Notes: generated by a model not told the origin, from the sequence alone. A stretch of DNA of 60,970 nucleotides from Stenotrophomonas acidaminiphila (GCF_001431595.1 NZ_LDJO01000075.1:1-60970); one strand, 5' to 3'; positions 9,726-21,508 are shown, numbered from the stretch's first letter. Numbers and translations are program-made.

Positions 9726-11601
9726 CCAGTTCGCGCTGCTCGGACAGCGCCGCTTCCTGCCGTTCTTCGTCGTCCAGGCGCTGGGCGCCTTCAACGACAA
9801 CGTGTACCGCCAGGCGATCATCGGCCTGCTGTTCTTCCTCGGCGTCAGCACCAAGGAACGCAGCATCTACGCCATGCTCGCGCCGGCGATCTTCATCCTG
9901 CCCTATTTCCTGTTCTCGGCGCTGGCCGGTCAGTTCGCCGAGAAGCTAGAGAAGCAGCGGCTGATCGTCATCACCACCACGATGGAAATCGTGATCATGT
10001 CGCTGGCCGCGCTGGGCTTCCTCACCCAGAGCATGCCGGTGCTGCTGGTGGCGCTGTTCTGCACCGGCATGCAGTCCACCCTGTTCGGCCCGGTGAAGTA
10101 CTCGGTGCTGCCGTCCATCCTCAAGCCGGAGGAGCTGACCGGCGGCAATGGCCTGGTCGAGATGGGCACCTCCATCTCCATCCTCGGCGGCATGATCGTC
10201 GGCGGCATGATCTTCACCCTGGCCGGCAGCCACGGCCCGGTCGTGGCCTCGGTGGCGGTGATCGCGCTGGCGGTGGCCGGCAACATCGCCGCGCGGCTGA
10301 TCCCGAAAGTGGATGCCGGCGCGCCGGACCTGAAGATCAACTGGAACCCGCTGTCCGAATCGCTGGCGGTGCTGCGGATGGCCAGGAAGCAGAAGGCGGT
10401 GCGCAACGCGGTACTGGGCGTGTCCTGGTTCTGGTTCGTCGGCACCATCCTGACCTCGCAGCTGCCGACCTACGCCGAGATCAACCTGGGCGGCGGCTCG
10501 ACCCTGTACATCTTCGCCCTGGCGCTGTTCTCGGTGGGCACCGGCACCGGCTCGCTGCTGTGCGAAAAGCTGTCCGCGCGCACCGTCGAGATCGGCCTGG
10601 TGCCGCTGGGCGCGTTCGGCATGAGCGCGTTCCTGTTCGACCTGTACTTCGCCCGCACCGGCGCGGTGGCGGCGAGCGGGCTGGGCGTGGCCGGCTTCCT
10701 GGGCCAGCCCGGCAGCCTGCGCATCGTCGTCGACCTGCTCGGCATCGGCCTGTTCACCGGCCTGTTCGTGGTGCCGCTGTTCGCGCTGATCCAGAGCCGC
10801 ACGCCGAAGTCGGAGATGTCGCGCGTGTTCGCCGCGCTCAACATCCAGAACTCGGGCTTCATCGTGCTGGCGGCGATGGCCGGCCTGCTCACCCAGAGCG
10901 TGCTGGGCTGGAGCGTGCCGCAGCTGTTCCTGGCACTGGCCATCGCCAACGTGCTGGTGGCCGGCTACATCTTCAGCATCGTGCCCGAGTTCCTGATGCG
11001 CTTCCTGAGCTGGGTGATGGTGCACGCGCTGTACCGCCTGCGCCGGACCGGCATCGAGGAACACGTGCCCGACGAGGGCGCGGCACTGATCGTCTGCAAC
11101 CACGTCAGCTACATGGACGCGTTGATCCTGGCCGCGGTGATCCCGCGCCCGGTGCGCTTCGTCATGTACTACCGGATCTTCAACATCCCGGTGATGCGCT
11201 GGATCTTCCGCACCGCCAAGGCCATTCCCATCGCCAGTCCCAAGGAAGACGCCGAATTGATGCAGCGCGCGTTCGACGCCATCGATGCGGCGCTGGCGGA
11301 AGGCGAGCTGGTCTGCATCTTCCCCGAGGGCGCGCTGACCCGCGACGGCGACATCGCCCGGTTCCGCTCCGGGGTGGAGAAGATCCTGGCCCGGCGGCCG
11401 GTGCCGGTGGTGCCGCTGGCGCTGAAAGGCATGTGGAGCAGCATGTGGAGCCGGCGCGACACGCGCCTGGGACGGATGCGCGTACCGCGCCGCTTCCGCG
11501 CCCACATCGAAGTGGCAGCCGTCCCCGCCATCGACGGTACGGCCACCGACGCGGCGGCGCTGGAGGCCCGGGTACGGGCGCTGCGCGGCGGCGAGGCCTG
11601 A
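9712..11601 (+). CDS. MFS transporter (LplT-like) fused to a PlsC-type acyltransferase
   Basis: A 629-residue two-domain protein. Residues 1 to about 420 form a major facilitator domain starting FLPFFVVQALGAFNDNVYRQ, resembling the lysophospholipid flippase LplT. The last 190 residues are a glycerolipid acyltransferase with the HX4D site in CNHVSYMD and the acceptor motif IFPEGALTRDG. The likely role is importing lysophospholipids across the inner membrane and re-acylating them. Enterobacterial Aas has an additional acyl-ACP synthetase domain that is absent here. The start is a GTG at 9712, which overlaps the LysR gene; it gives the usual family N-terminus. Function is inferred from domains. 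Confidence 0.85.
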   Translation: MAGHNQFALLGQRRFLPFFVVQALGAFNDNVYRQAIIGLLFFLGVSTKERSIYAMLAPAIFILPYFLFSALAGQFAEKLEKQRLIVITTTMEIVIMSLAALGFLTQSMPVLLVALFCTGMQSTLFGPVKYSVLPSILKPEELTGGNGLVEMGTSISILGGMIVGGMIFTLAGSHGPVVASVAVIALAVAGNIAARLIPKVDAGAPDLKINWNPLSESLAVLRMARKQKAVRNAVLGVSWFWFVGTILTSQLPTYAEINLGGGSTLYIFALALFSVGTGTGSLLCEKLSARTVEIGLVPLGAFGMSAFLFDLYFARTGAVAASGLGVAGFLGQPGSLRIVVDLLGIGLFTGLFVVPLFALIQSRTPKSEMSRVFAALNIQNSGFIVLAAMAGLLTQSVLGWSVPQLFLALAIANVLVAGYIFSIVPEFLMRFLSWVMVHALYRLRRTGIEEHVPDEGAALIVCNHVSYMDALILAAVIPRPVRFVMYYRIFNIPVMRWIFRTAKAIPIASPKEDAELMQRAFDAIDAALAEGELVCIFPEGALTRDGDIARFRSGVEKILARRPVPVVPLALKGMWSSMWSRRDTRLGRMRVPRRFRAHIEVAAVPAIDGTATDAAALEARVRALRGGEA

Positions 11602-11691
11602 CCGGCTTTACCGCCTGCCCGGCAAATCGCTACGCTATCCATCCAGACGCGGCTGCAGGGATTGCACGGCACCCGCCGACACCGAGGAAAC

Positions 11692-12009
11692 ATGGACATC
11701 CCACCGCCCCCTCCCGCCGCCCCCGCGCCGCAGCAGGTGCACCACTACTACCACCCGCAGAAGTCCGGCGGCGTGGCGGCCCTGCTGGAAGTGCTGCCGG
11801 GGCTGTTCCTGCAGACGTTCGGCATCGGCCACATGTACGCCGGCAATGTCGGCACCGGCCTGATCATCATGTTCGGCTACTGGGCGCTGACCTTCGTCAA
11901 CGTCCTGTTGTGCTTCGTCTTCATCGGCTTCATCACCTGGCCGCTGTGCTGGGTCGCGGCCATGATCCTCTCGTCGCTGACCGCGGCGAACGCCTGCAAG
12001 TCACGCTGA
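11692..12009 (+). CDS. Small membrane protein, TM2-like
   Basis: A 105-residue protein with a proline-rich, cytosolic-looking N-terminus (PPPPPAAPAPQQVHHYYHP) and two to three membrane segments containing GLFLQTFGIGHMYAGNVGTG, which resembles the TM2 domain pattern. The start is the ATG at 11692 with a clear GAGGAA ribosome-binding site six bases upstream. It is followed after 22 bases by a CD225/dispanin gene and then by a DUF2752 gene, so three small membrane proteins are clustered. Function unknown. Confidence 0.75.
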   Translation: MDIPPPPPAAPAPQQVHHYYHPQKSGGVAALLEVLPGLFLQTFGIGHMYAGNVGTGLIIMFGYWALTFVNVLLCFVFIGFITWPLCWVAAMILSSLTAANACKSR

Positions 12010-12031
12010 TCGCAACCCCATCGGAGAACCC

Positions 12032-12340
12032 ATGAATACCGTCAATCCCGCCGGCAGCATCCCCAACCACCTGGCCTGGTCGATCATCGCCACCGTCCTG
12101 GCCACCTGCCTGTGCTGCCCGCTGGGCCTGGTGGGCATCGTCGCCATCGTGTTCTCCAGCAAGGTGAACAACCTGCTGAGCCAGGGCGACATCGAGGGCG
12201 CCCGCCGCGCCTCCAACAACGCCAAGACCTGGTGCTGGGTGGCTACCGCGCTGGCCATCATCGGCGTGGTGTTCAACGCCATCTACTTCGCCATGGGCGG
12301 TGCCGCCGCCTACATGGAAATGCTGCAGCAATACCAGTAA
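12032..12340 (+). CDS. CD225/dispanin-family membrane protein
   Basis: A 102-residue protein with two membrane helices. The first half holds the CD225 signature, with CLCCPLGLVGIVAIVFSSKV followed by a cytosolic loop SQGDIEGARRASNNAKTW and a second helix. This is the family of the eukaryotic interferon-induced transmembrane proteins; bacterial roles are unknown. The ATG at 12032 follows a GGAGA ribosome-binding site. The next gene starts three bases after its TAA. Confidence 0.85.
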   Translation: MNTVNPAGSIPNHLAWSIIATVLATCLCCPLGLVGIVAIVFSSKVNNLLSQGDIEGARRASNNAKTWCWVATALAIIGVVFNAIYFAMGGAAAYMEMLQQYQ

Positions 12341-12343
12341 GCC

Positions 12344-12760
12344 GTGGCGCTGCTGCTCGAAACCCGGCACAAGCTCGCGCTGGCGGGGGTCGCACTGGCG
12401 ATCCCCGCCGGCATCTGGCTGCTGTGGCATTTCGATCCGAACGTCGAGGGCAACCCGTTCCCGCCCTGCATGTTCCTGGCCTTCACCGGCTACTACTGCA
12501 TCGGCTGCGGACTGACCCGCGCGCTGCACGCCCTGGCCCACGGCGACCTGCTGCGCGCGTTCTCGATGAATCCACTGGGCCTGGTGACCCTCGCCCTGGT
12601 CCCGCTGATGGTGCTCTGGTCCGCCGGCTGGAACCCGCGCTGGCTGCAGCCGCTGATGAGGGTGGTGATGGCGCCGAAGCTGTGGCTGGCGGTACTGCCG
12701 GCCTACTGGGTCGCCCGCAACCTGCCCTGGTACCCGTTCACCCTGCTCGCACCGGGCTGA
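12344..12760 (+). CDS. DUF2752 membrane protein
   Basis: A 138-residue protein with three predicted membrane helices. It carries the DUF2752 core CMFLAFTGYYCIGCGLTRA with paired cysteines and a following short amphipathic segment AHGDLLRAFSMNP. The GTG start at 12344 lies three bases after the CD225 gene stop, which argues for co-translation. Function of the family is not established. Confidence 0.82.
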   Translation: MALLLETRHKLALAGVALAIPAGIWLLWHFDPNVEGNPFPPCMFLAFTGYYCIGCGLTRALHALAHGDLLRAFSMNPLGLVTLALVPLMVLWSAGWNPRWLQPLMRVVMAPKLWLAVLPAYWVARNLPWYPFTLLAPG

Positions 12761-12874
12761 AAAGAACAGCGCTGCGCGCCGGCACTCCCATCCGCGCGAC
12801 GTACCCGGCACCTCCACCGGCCAATGCCGTGGCACCGGCTACCAGTGCTTCGCGACTCTATCCGCCGCAGGGAC

Positions 12875-13762
12875 TCACCCCACCCAGCCGGCGATGATCA
12901 ACAGCGCCAGCAGCGCCATCCACAACAGCAGCATGCGCCAGACCATGCTCATCGCATCGCGCAGTTCGGGATGACGTTCGGCGTGCGGAACCAGACCGGC
13001 CTCGCGCGCATCGGCCGCGTCCTCGGCCAGTTCCATGCCGACGCCTGCACGCGCGGCCTCGCCCAGGAAGCCCAGGTCCAGCGCCCAGCGGTTGCCACCG
13101 GCACGGCGCCAGGCCGAGAACACCGTGTCGAAATTGCCGACCAGTGCCATCGACAGCGTCATCAGCTGGGCCACCGGCCATTCCAGCACGGCCAGCGCCC
13201 AGGCGCCCGTCCCGCGGGCTTCGGCGGCCACGCCAGCGGCGATCGGGCCGTGTACGGACTGCACCAGCAGGCGGTACAGCACCGCGCCCAGCGGGCCCAG
13301 CAGCAGGAACCAGAACAGCGGCGCGAACCAGCGCCGCAGCGCGTTGTACAGGGTCGCGTCGACCAGCGTGGGCACATCCTCGCGCAGGCTGCCGCCGGCA
13401 GACTGGAGCTGGGCGACCGCTGCGTCGTGGGCCGCCGCATCCTCCGCGTCGATGACCGCCTCGACGTCGCGGTCCAGGTCGCGCGGCCCCCAGCACAGCG
13501 CCAGCACCGCCATGCCGAACAGCAGCGACGGCAGCCCGTGCAGGTGCCCGGCCAGCAGCCATTGCACGGCCGCCACCAGCAGCACGCAGGGGGTGATGGC
13601 CAGCAGCAGCCCGAAGCGGCCGGCATTGCTGCCGCCTTCATGTACCTGCAGCCAGCCCAGCCAGCGCCCGAACCAGCGCCAGTCGCGCAGGGCCGCCATC
13701 GGCGCGGGCGCCAGATGGCCAAGGACCAGTGCCGCGATCACTGCTACCAGGGTCGTGAACAT
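12875..13762 (-). CDS. ampE: AmpE-like inner membrane protein
   Basis: A 295-residue integral membrane protein with about four to five hydrophobic segments. It resembles AmpE, the regulatory membrane protein linked to ampD in enterobacteria and implicated in beta-lactamase induction. Matching features are the FTTLVAVIAALVLGH N-terminus, the ADEDV-type acidic middle and the late WFLLLGPLGAVLYRL helix. The start at 13762 has a strong GGAGGAA ribosome-binding site. It is the last gene of a minus-strand group after nudC; ampD itself is not in the window. Confidence 0.8.
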   Translation of the reverse strand: MFTTLVAVIAALVLGHLAPAPMAALRDWRWFGRWLGWLQVHEGGSNAGRFGLLLAITPCVLLVAAVQWLLAGHLHGLPSLLFGMAVLALCWGPRDLDRDVEAVIDAEDAAAHDAAVAQLQSAGGSLREDVPTLVDATLYNALRRWFAPLFWFLLLGPLGAVLYRLLVQSVHGPIAAGVAAEARGTGAWALAVLEWPVAQLMTLSMALVGNFDTVFSAWRRAGGNRWALDLGFLGEAARAGVGMELAEDAADAREAGLVPHAERHPELRDAMSMVWRMLLLWMALLALLIIAGWVG

Positions 13763-13838
13763 GCGATTCCTCCGGGTCCTGATTGTAGGCCCCGCCAAGG
13801 CCGCGCGTGCCGATGCCCGCGACGGCCCGCTGCCGGCC

Positions 13839-14744
13839 TCATGGCTGCCGGCGCCGGTACCAGTCTTCGATCAGCGTACGTGCGATCGAGATCGGCGGCG
13901 ACAGCAGGATGCCCTGGCCGTCGTCGGCCTGTTCGCGCCGCAGCGCGGCGCCGATTTCCTCGGCGTCGAACCAGCGCGCGTCCTCGAGTTCGCCGTCCAC
14001 CTGGGGGACGTCGCCATGCGCGGTGGCCCGGAAACCGACCATCAGCGCGCCCGGGAAGGGCCACGGCTGGGTGCACAGGTACTCGGCCTGGATCACCCGC
14101 ACCCGGGTTTCCTCGAACACTTCGCGCGCCACGGTCTGCTCGAAGGTCTCGCCCGGTTCGACGAAACCGGCCACCACCGACCAGCGCCGCGGCGCCCAGC
14201 TGGCCTGGCGCCCGAGCAGCAGGCGGCCGTCGTGCTCGACCGCGACGATGACCGCCGGGTCCACCCGCGGGTAATGCTCGGTGCCGCACTGGCCGCAGCG
14301 GCCGATGAAACCGCCACGCCCGAACACCACCGCGGCACCGCAGACGCCGCAGAAGCGGTTGCGCGAATGCCAGTACGACATGCCGCGCGCGTAGCAGAAC
14401 ACGCCCGACGCGTCGGCCGGCCATTCGGCGGCGGCACGGCGCAGGTCGATGCGTCCTGGCGCCCGCGCCCCGACCATCGCCGCCTCGACCACGAACCAGG
14501 CGCGCTCGTGCTGCATGCCCAGGAAGATGGCCGTGCCCGGGCCGCCGCCGAGTTCGCGGCCACTGGTCAGGAACGGCTGGCCGTCGGCATCGGCGAAAGC
14601 GGTGCCGTCGGCATCGAGTACCAGCACCCGGGCGTCGGGCCACAGCCGCGCCAGCGCATCGGCGTCGTCGCGCAGCGCATCGGCGCGATCCAGCGCGGCG
14701 CCGGCAAAGGCGTGTGCGTGGAAGGAAGAGTCGAAAACAGGCAT
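13839..14744 (-). CDS. nudC: NAD(+) diphosphatase NudC (Nudix, NAD-decapping)
   Basis: A 301-residue Nudix hydrolase that cleaves NAD(H), and NAD caps on RNA, to NMN and AMP. Two zinc-binding cysteine pairs are visible (FCGVCG and RCGQCG, around residue 130-150). The Nudix box follows as GFVEPGETFEQTVAREVFEE, and downstream lies the NudC-specific segment QPWPFPGALMVGF. Length and domain order fit the family. It lies between erpA and ampE on the minus strand, with gaps of about 75-85 bases on both sides. Confidence 0.95.
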   Translation of the reverse strand: MPVFDSSFHAHAFAGAALDRADALRDDADALARLWPDARVLVLDADGTAFADADGQPFLTSGRELGGGPGTAIFLGMQHERAWFVVEAAMVGARAPGRIDLRRAAAEWPADASGVFCYARGMSYWHSRNRFCGVCGAAVVFGRGGFIGRCGQCGTEHYPRVDPAVIVAVEHDGRLLLGRQASWAPRRWSVVAGFVEPGETFEQTVAREVFEETRVRVIQAEYLCTQPWPFPGALMVGFRATAHGDVPQVDGELEDARWFDAEEIGAALRREQADDGQGILLSPPISIARTLIEDWYRRRQP

Positions 14745-14830
14745 CGTCGGCAGACTACCGGCAAACCACCGTGGCGAGAAGCTGCCCGCGTCCGCGGGGA
14801 TGCGCGCGTGTCCGCGGCATGGCGCAGGAC

Positions 14831-15217
14831 TCAGACGGCGAAACTGCTGCCGCAGCCGCAGGTCGTGCGGGCGTTGGGATTGCGGATCACGAACTGCGCC
14901 CCGGTGAGGCTTTCCGAGTAATCGACCTCGGCGCCCATCAGGTACTGCAGGCTCAGCGGGTCCACCAGCAGGGTCACGCCGTCGGTGACCACCGCCAGGT
15001 CGTCGTCGGCCCGGTTCTCGTCGAACTCGAAGCCATACTGGAAGCCGGAACAGCCACCGCCCTGGATATAGACGCGCAGGGCCAGGGCAGCGTTGCCCTC
15101 CTCGCGGATCAGCTCGCTCACCTTGGCCGCGGCGGCCGGGGTGAAGTTCAGCGGGCGATCGAGGGACTGGTAATCGGGGGCGGCCGTTGCGCCGGGCAGG
15201 GAAACGAGCGTGCTCAT
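14831..15217 (-). CDS. erpA: Iron-sulfur cluster insertion protein ErpA
   Basis: A 128-residue A-type carrier that hands [4Fe-4S] clusters to apoproteins. The three ligand cysteines are visible: one in [13 protein letters not shown] and two in TCGCGSSF at the C-terminus. The start MSTLVSLPG at 15217 was chosen because it precedes the conserved FTPAAAAKV segment; the longer frame runs into the bactofilin gene. It follows the bactofilin gene by 31 bases on the same strand. Confidence 0.95.
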   Translation of the reverse strand: MSTLVSLPGATAAPDYQSLDRPLNFTPAAAAKVSELIREEGNAALALRVYIQGGGCSGFQYGFEFDENRADDDLAVVTDGVTLLVDPLSLQYLMGAEVDYSESLTGAQFVIRNPNARTTCGCGSSFAV

Positions 15218-15248
15218 GCGACCAGCATGGGGACGGCCGCGCGCCGAT

Positions 15249-15677
15249 TCAAGCCTCCGCCGCTTCAGCCTGCTCCTGCAGCGCCGCCGCCTCGGGCGAA
15301 GGCAGCGCGGCCATCGCCGTGGCATGCACCAGGCGGCCGTTGAGCTGGGCGCCGGCGCCCATCTCGACCACCTGGTAGTGGACGTTGCCGTTGACCCGCG
15401 CGGTGGGGGTCAGCTCGATGCGCTCGCCGGCATGGACGTCGCCGTCCATGCGCCCGCTGAGCACCACCACCGAGGCACGGACCTCGCCGTCGATGTGGCC
15501 CTGCTCGGCCAGGGTCAGCACCGCCTTGGCGCCCTCCTCGGCGATCACCCGGCCCTCGATGCGCCCTTCCACGTACAGGCCGCCGCTGAACATCACGTCG
15601 CCACGGATCACCACCTGCGGCCCGATCAGGGCGTCCACGACCAGGTGGCTGTCGCGGCTGGACTTGTTCTTGAACAT
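15249..15677 (-). CDS. Bactofilin
   Basis: A 142-residue bactofilin, a cytoskeletal protein that polymerises into filaments and positions cell-envelope machinery. The central part is the beta-helical DUF583/bactofilin core with short repeated motifs ([29 protein letters not shown] in part, then GHIDGEVRA and [15 protein letters not shown]). Its ATG at 15677 overlaps the stop of the upstream DUF6776 gene by one base, so the two are coupled. The N-terminus MFKNKSS is typical of short bactofilins. Confidence 0.93.
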   Translation of the reverse strand: MFKNKSSRDSHLVVDALIGPQVVIRGDVMFSGGLYVEGRIEGRVIAEEGAKAVLTLAEQGHIDGEVRASVVVLSGRMDGDVHAGERIELTPTARVNGNVHYQVVEMGAGAQLNGRLVHATAMAALPSPEAAALQEQAEAAEA

Positions 15678-16417
15678 CACTGCTCCCCTCTGCCGTTGCC
15701 GGCGAGTTTCCAATCGAAAGTCTGTGTCGCGCTCCCCCCGGGCCCGGTCAACGAGACTCGCACACGTTGCGGGGTGAAATCCTTGGGCAGCATCACGCTG
15801 CCGTCCAGGCGCTGGAAATACCGGAACGAATAGGCCTGCCCGGGCACCTCACGGCGCTGGTGGAGCTCGTCCCAGGTCACCGTCGCCAGTTTGCCGCCCT
15901 TCACCCCTTCCACCGAGAACCGCATCTGCCCCTGGCTGATGGCGCCCCTGTTCAGGTTCTGCGTCAGCACCACGCTGTAGTGCCAGGTGCCCGCTGCTTC
16001 GGCAGAGAACTCCACCGAATGCGCATTCAGCCCCTTGCGCTGGCTGGTGGCGCCCACCAGGCGCTCGTAGAACGCGACATCCGCGCGCAGCCCGGCGATC
16101 TCCTCGTCGCGCTCGGCCAGCGATGCCTGCACCTCGGTATTGGCCGCGCGGCTGATCTTGTCCGACGCCTCCAGCGTGGCCTGGCGCTGCCGCAGCTCCT
16201 CGATCTGGGCGCGCTGCGCGGCGACGGTACGCTCGCTCTGGCGCAGGCGCTCGCGCAACCCGCCGGCATCGGGCGAGGCGTAGCGGGCGGCCAGCCAGCC
16301 CACCAGCAGCAGCGACAGCAGCCAGGCGACGGCGAGGACGGCCAGCCGCACCCACGCCGATCGCTGCGGCGTTCCCCGCAGGGTGATCTGGAAACGCGAG
16401 GGGGATGGATTGCTCAT
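15677..16417 (-). CDS. DUF6776-type membrane protein with coiled coil, partner of bactofilin
   Basis: A 246-residue protein with a cytosolic N-terminus, one membrane helix (about residues 24-45, VRLAVLAVAWLLSLLLVGWL) and a coiled coil of about 70 residues rich in Arg, Glu and Gln. A soluble beta-rich C-terminal domain follows. It resembles DUF6776 proteins. The TGATG overlap with the bactofilin ATG suggests that both act together, possibly with this protein as a membrane anchor; that is inference. The ATG at 16417 gives a short leader before the helix. Confidence 0.8.
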   Translation of the reverse strand: MSNPSPSRFQITLRGTPQRSAWVRLAVLAVAWLLSLLLVGWLAARYASPDAGGLRERLRQSERTVAAQRAQIEELRQRQATLEASDKISRAANTEVQASLAERDEEIAGLRADVAFYERLVGATSQRKGLNAHSVEFSAEAAGTWHYSVVLTQNLNRGAISQGQMRFSVEGVKGGKLATVTWDELHQRREVPGQAYSFRYFQRLDGSVMLPKDFTPQRVRVSLTGPGGSATQTFDWKLAGNGRGEQ

Positions 16418-16586
16418 GGCGTTACATGACCGGTGCCGGATCCTGCGCGAAGCGGCACCTTCGCTCCGGTTGAAACGGCTGGGCAGTGTAAACGACTCCC
16501 GGCACGGCCCGCCGGGAACTGGCAATCCCCCGGGGCATGGTCGATAGTTGCGATCCTGCTCACAGTTCCCGCGCGAGTCCGCGACC

Positions 16587-17225
16587 ATGACCGAAGCCCA
16601 CGTTTTCGTCATCGGCATCCTGCTGGCCTGGCTGGCCGGCATCCGCGTGTACCTGACCGTGTTCGGCGTCGGCCTGGCCGGCGTGCTGGGCTGGGTCGAA
16701 CTGCCGCCGGCACTGCAGGCCACGCAGTCATGGTGGGTGCTGGGCACCTCGGCCGCGCTGGCGACCACCGAGTTCTTCGCCGACAAGATCCCCGGCGTGG
16801 ATTCGATCTGGGACCTGCTGCAGACCCTGGCCCGGGTACCGGCCGGCGCCTTCCTGGCCGCGGCGACCCTGTCCCCCGACGGCCAGCTCGGCGCCGGCGC
16901 GCTCGCCGCCGGCGCCGGCGTGGCACTGGCCAGCCATGGCCTGAAGGCCGGCACCCGGGCACTGCTGAACACTTCCCCGGAGCCGGCCAGCAACTGGGCC
17001 GCATCGGTGGCAGAGGACGGCGTGGTGATCGCCGGCCTGGCGCTGGCACTGGCCCACCCGTGGCTGGCGCTGGCGCTGGTGGTCGGCGCAAGCCTGCTGG
17101 GCGCGCTGACCGTATGGCTGGTCTGGCGCACGCTCTGGCGCGGGGTCAAGCGCCTGTTCGCCGCACCAGCGCCGGCCGCGGCAGCGGCAACGGCCAGGGA
17201 CCATTCGCTGCCACCGGCTCGTTGA
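16587..17225 (+). CDS. DUF4126 membrane protein
   Basis: A 212-residue protein with about five hydrophobic segments and the DUF4126 pattern (GIRVYLTVFGVGLAG, then EFFADKIPGVDSIWDLLQTLARVPAGA in part). The ATG at 16587 was chosen because the first membrane helix starts right after it. It stands alone between the minus-strand bactofilin group and the c-di-GMP-type regulator. Function unknown. Confidence 0.8.
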   Translation: MTEAHVFVIGILLAWLAGIRVYLTVFGVGLAGVLGWVELPPALQATQSWWVLGTSAALATTEFFADKIPGVDSIWDLLQTLARVPAGAFLAAATLSPDGQLGAGALAAGAGVALASHGLKAGTRALLNTSPEPASNWAASVAEDGVVIAGLALALAHPWLALALVVGASLLGALTVWLVWRTLWRGVKRLFAAPAPAAAAATARDHSLPPAR

Positions 17226-17256
17226 CCGCATAATCCACGGCATACGGGGAGTACCG

Positions 17257-19071
17257 ATGGCAAGCAACGACACACCTACCTCCTCCGCCCGCCTGTCGCG
17301 CGCGGAGGTCCCGCCGGCAGACTACTGGCAGCGCTGGAGCGTGGGCAACGCGCCGCCGGCCGAAGCAGTCCGCGCGCATATCGCCGCCGCCCCGGCAGCG
17401 GCACCCGAAGCGGGCCAGCCCGCGGCCGCCGAAACGCCCTATCGGGTGCTGATCGTCGAGGACGATCGCTCGCAGGCGCTGTTCGCGCAGAGCGTGCTGC
17501 ACGGTGCCGGCATGCAGGCGATCGTGCAGATGGACGCCGAAGGCGTGCAGCAGGCCATCGCCGAGCACCGCCCCGACCTGATCCTGATGGACCTGCACAT
17601 GCCCGGGCTCGATGGCATGCGGCTGACCGCGCTGATCCGCCAGAACCCGCAGCAGCAGCTGCTGCCCATCGTGTTCCTGACCGGCGACCCCGACCCCGAG
17701 CGCCAGTTCGAGGTGCTCGACAGCGGCGCCGACGATTTCCTCACCAAACCGATCCGCCCGCGCCACCTGGTCGCGGCGGTGGCCAACCGCATCCGCCGTT
17801 CGCGCCAGCAGTCGCAGGGCACGGCCGAAGGGGTGGCGTTGAGCAACCCGGAGACCGGGCTGCCAACCCGGCACAACCTGATGCTGCAACTGGATGCGGC
17901 GCTGGCCGCGGCCGAGCATGGCGGGCTGATGTTCATCGAGATCGCCAGCGCGCTGGGCCTGCGCGAACGCTATGGTTATGCCGCCTTCGAGCGGCTGATG
18001 ATGCAGGCCGGCCGGCGCCTGGCCGAAGCCGCGCGCCCGCACCTGCTGGCGCGGTTGAACGACAACAGCTTCCTGCTGCTGGGCCGCGGCATGGACGAGG
18101 ACGCGGTCGATGCACTGGCGCGCTCGGTACGCCAGGCACTGTCCGCGCACCCGTTCGTGGTGCGCGATGACGAATCGCTGCACCTGCGCTGCGCCGTGGG
18201 TCATGCACGCCTGTCGCAAGGTTTCGAGGACGCCGGCATCGCCCTGGAGGCGGTCGAACGCACCGCCCTGCAGGCGCGGCTGCTCGCCGACGGCGTGGCT
18301 GCCCACCAGGGCAACGGCGATGCCGCCGCGCAGGAACACCTGGCCCTGCTGGAGGGGCAGATCGAGCTGGCCTACCAGCCGATCGTGGCCGTCGCCGGCA
18401 GCGACACCGCGCAGTACCAGGTGCTGCTGCGCCTGCGGCGCAACGACGGCACCCTGCTCTCGGCCGGCCAGGTGATTCCGGCGGCCGAGGCGGCCGGGCG
18501 CATCGGCGATCTCGACCAGCAGGTGCTCGACCATGCGCTGGGGCTGCTGCACCGCTACCAGCACGCCGTGCCGCCGATGCGTCTGTTCGTGTCGCAATCG
18601 CTGCGCAGCCTCGCCCGCGAGGCGTTCGCCGGCTGGCTGCTCAAGGCCATCGCCGACCGGCAGATCGCCGGCAGCTCGCTGGTCATCGACGTGCGCCTGG
18701 GCGACGCGCTGGTACACGCGGTGACATTGCAGCAGTTCTGCGAACGGCTGATGCCCGCGGGCGTGCAGTTCTGCCTGAGCCAGTTCGAACCCGGCGACGA
18801 GGCCAACGCGCTGATGACCCAGCTGCCGCTGGGCTTCGTGCGCATGGCCGGACGCTTCGCCGGCAGCCACGCCAGCCAGCAGTTGCGCGACGAACTGCGC
18901 GGCGCGATCGATGCCGCGCACCGCGCCGGGCTGCAGATCATCGGCCAGCAGATCGAGGACCCGCAGGCCGCCGCCGCGATGTGGATGAGCGGCATCGACT
19001 TCATCCAGGGCAACGTGGTGCAGTCGGTCGGCAGCGAGCTGGACTTCGACTTCCAGAACACGGTGCTCTGA
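17257..19071 (+). CDS. Response regulator with degenerate GGDEF and EAL domains
   Basis: The 604-residue protein has a receiver domain at about 62-180 (acidic pair D69/D70, phosphoacceptor D112 in MDLHMPG, K164), a GGDEF-like domain at about 195-350 and an EAL-like domain at about 360-600. Both outputs look inactive. The GGDEF site reads NDNSF (268-272), the EAL motif reads QVL (388-390), the DDFG position reads SQFEPG and the AEGVE position reads GQQIE. It therefore probably binds c-di-GMP or a partner rather than making or cleaving the nucleotide, as in FimX, although FimX also has a PAS domain. The hybrid kinase gene begins one base after its stop, so phosphorylation by that kinase is likely. 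Confidence 0.85.
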   Translation: MASNDTPTSSARLSRAEVPPADYWQRWSVGNAPPAEAVRAHIAAAPAAAPEAGQPAAAETPYRVLIVEDDRSQALFAQSVLHGAGMQAIVQMDAEGVQQAIAEHRPDLILMDLHMPGLDGMRLTALIRQNPQQQLLPIVFLTGDPDPERQFEVLDSGADDFLTKPIRPRHLVAAVANRIRRSRQQSQGTAEGVALSNPETGLPTRHNLMLQLDAALAAAEHGGLMFIEIASALGLRERYGYAAFERLMMQAGRRLAEAARPHLLARLNDNSFLLLGRGMDEDAVDALARSVRQALSAHPFVVRDDESLHLRCAVGHARLSQGFEDAGIALEAVERTALQARLLADGVAAHQGNGDAAAQEHLALLEGQIELAYQPIVAVAGSDTAQYQVLLRLRRNDGTLLSAGQVIPAAEAAGRIGDLDQQVLDHALGLLHRYQHAVPPMRLFVSQSLRSLAREAFAGWLLKAIADRQIAGSSLVIDVRLGDALVHAVTLQQFCERLMPAGVQFCLSQFEPGDEANALMTQLPLGFVRMAGRFAGSHASQQLRDELRGAIDAAHRAGLQIIGQQIEDPQAAAAMWMSGIDFIQGNVVQSVGSELDFDFQNTVL

Positions 19072-19072
19072 G

Positions 19073-21358
<2,286 letters not shown>

Positions 21359-21508
21359 GCCCGGCTCGCGCGCACGCGCATGTCGCGCCGGGGCGCGCGT
21401 GCGGGAAAGGGAGCGGGATCAGCGCCGCGCAGACGGCGCGGCCCTGGGTAGATGAGCGATGCCGTGGCCTGGGCCCGCAAGTGCCCGGCACAGCGCCGGG
21501 GCGGGCGC

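Noticed and set aside
21360..21410. G/C-rich dyad after the hybrid kinase gene
   Set aside because: The complementarity is imperfect and there is no T tract; it could not be supported as a terminator.
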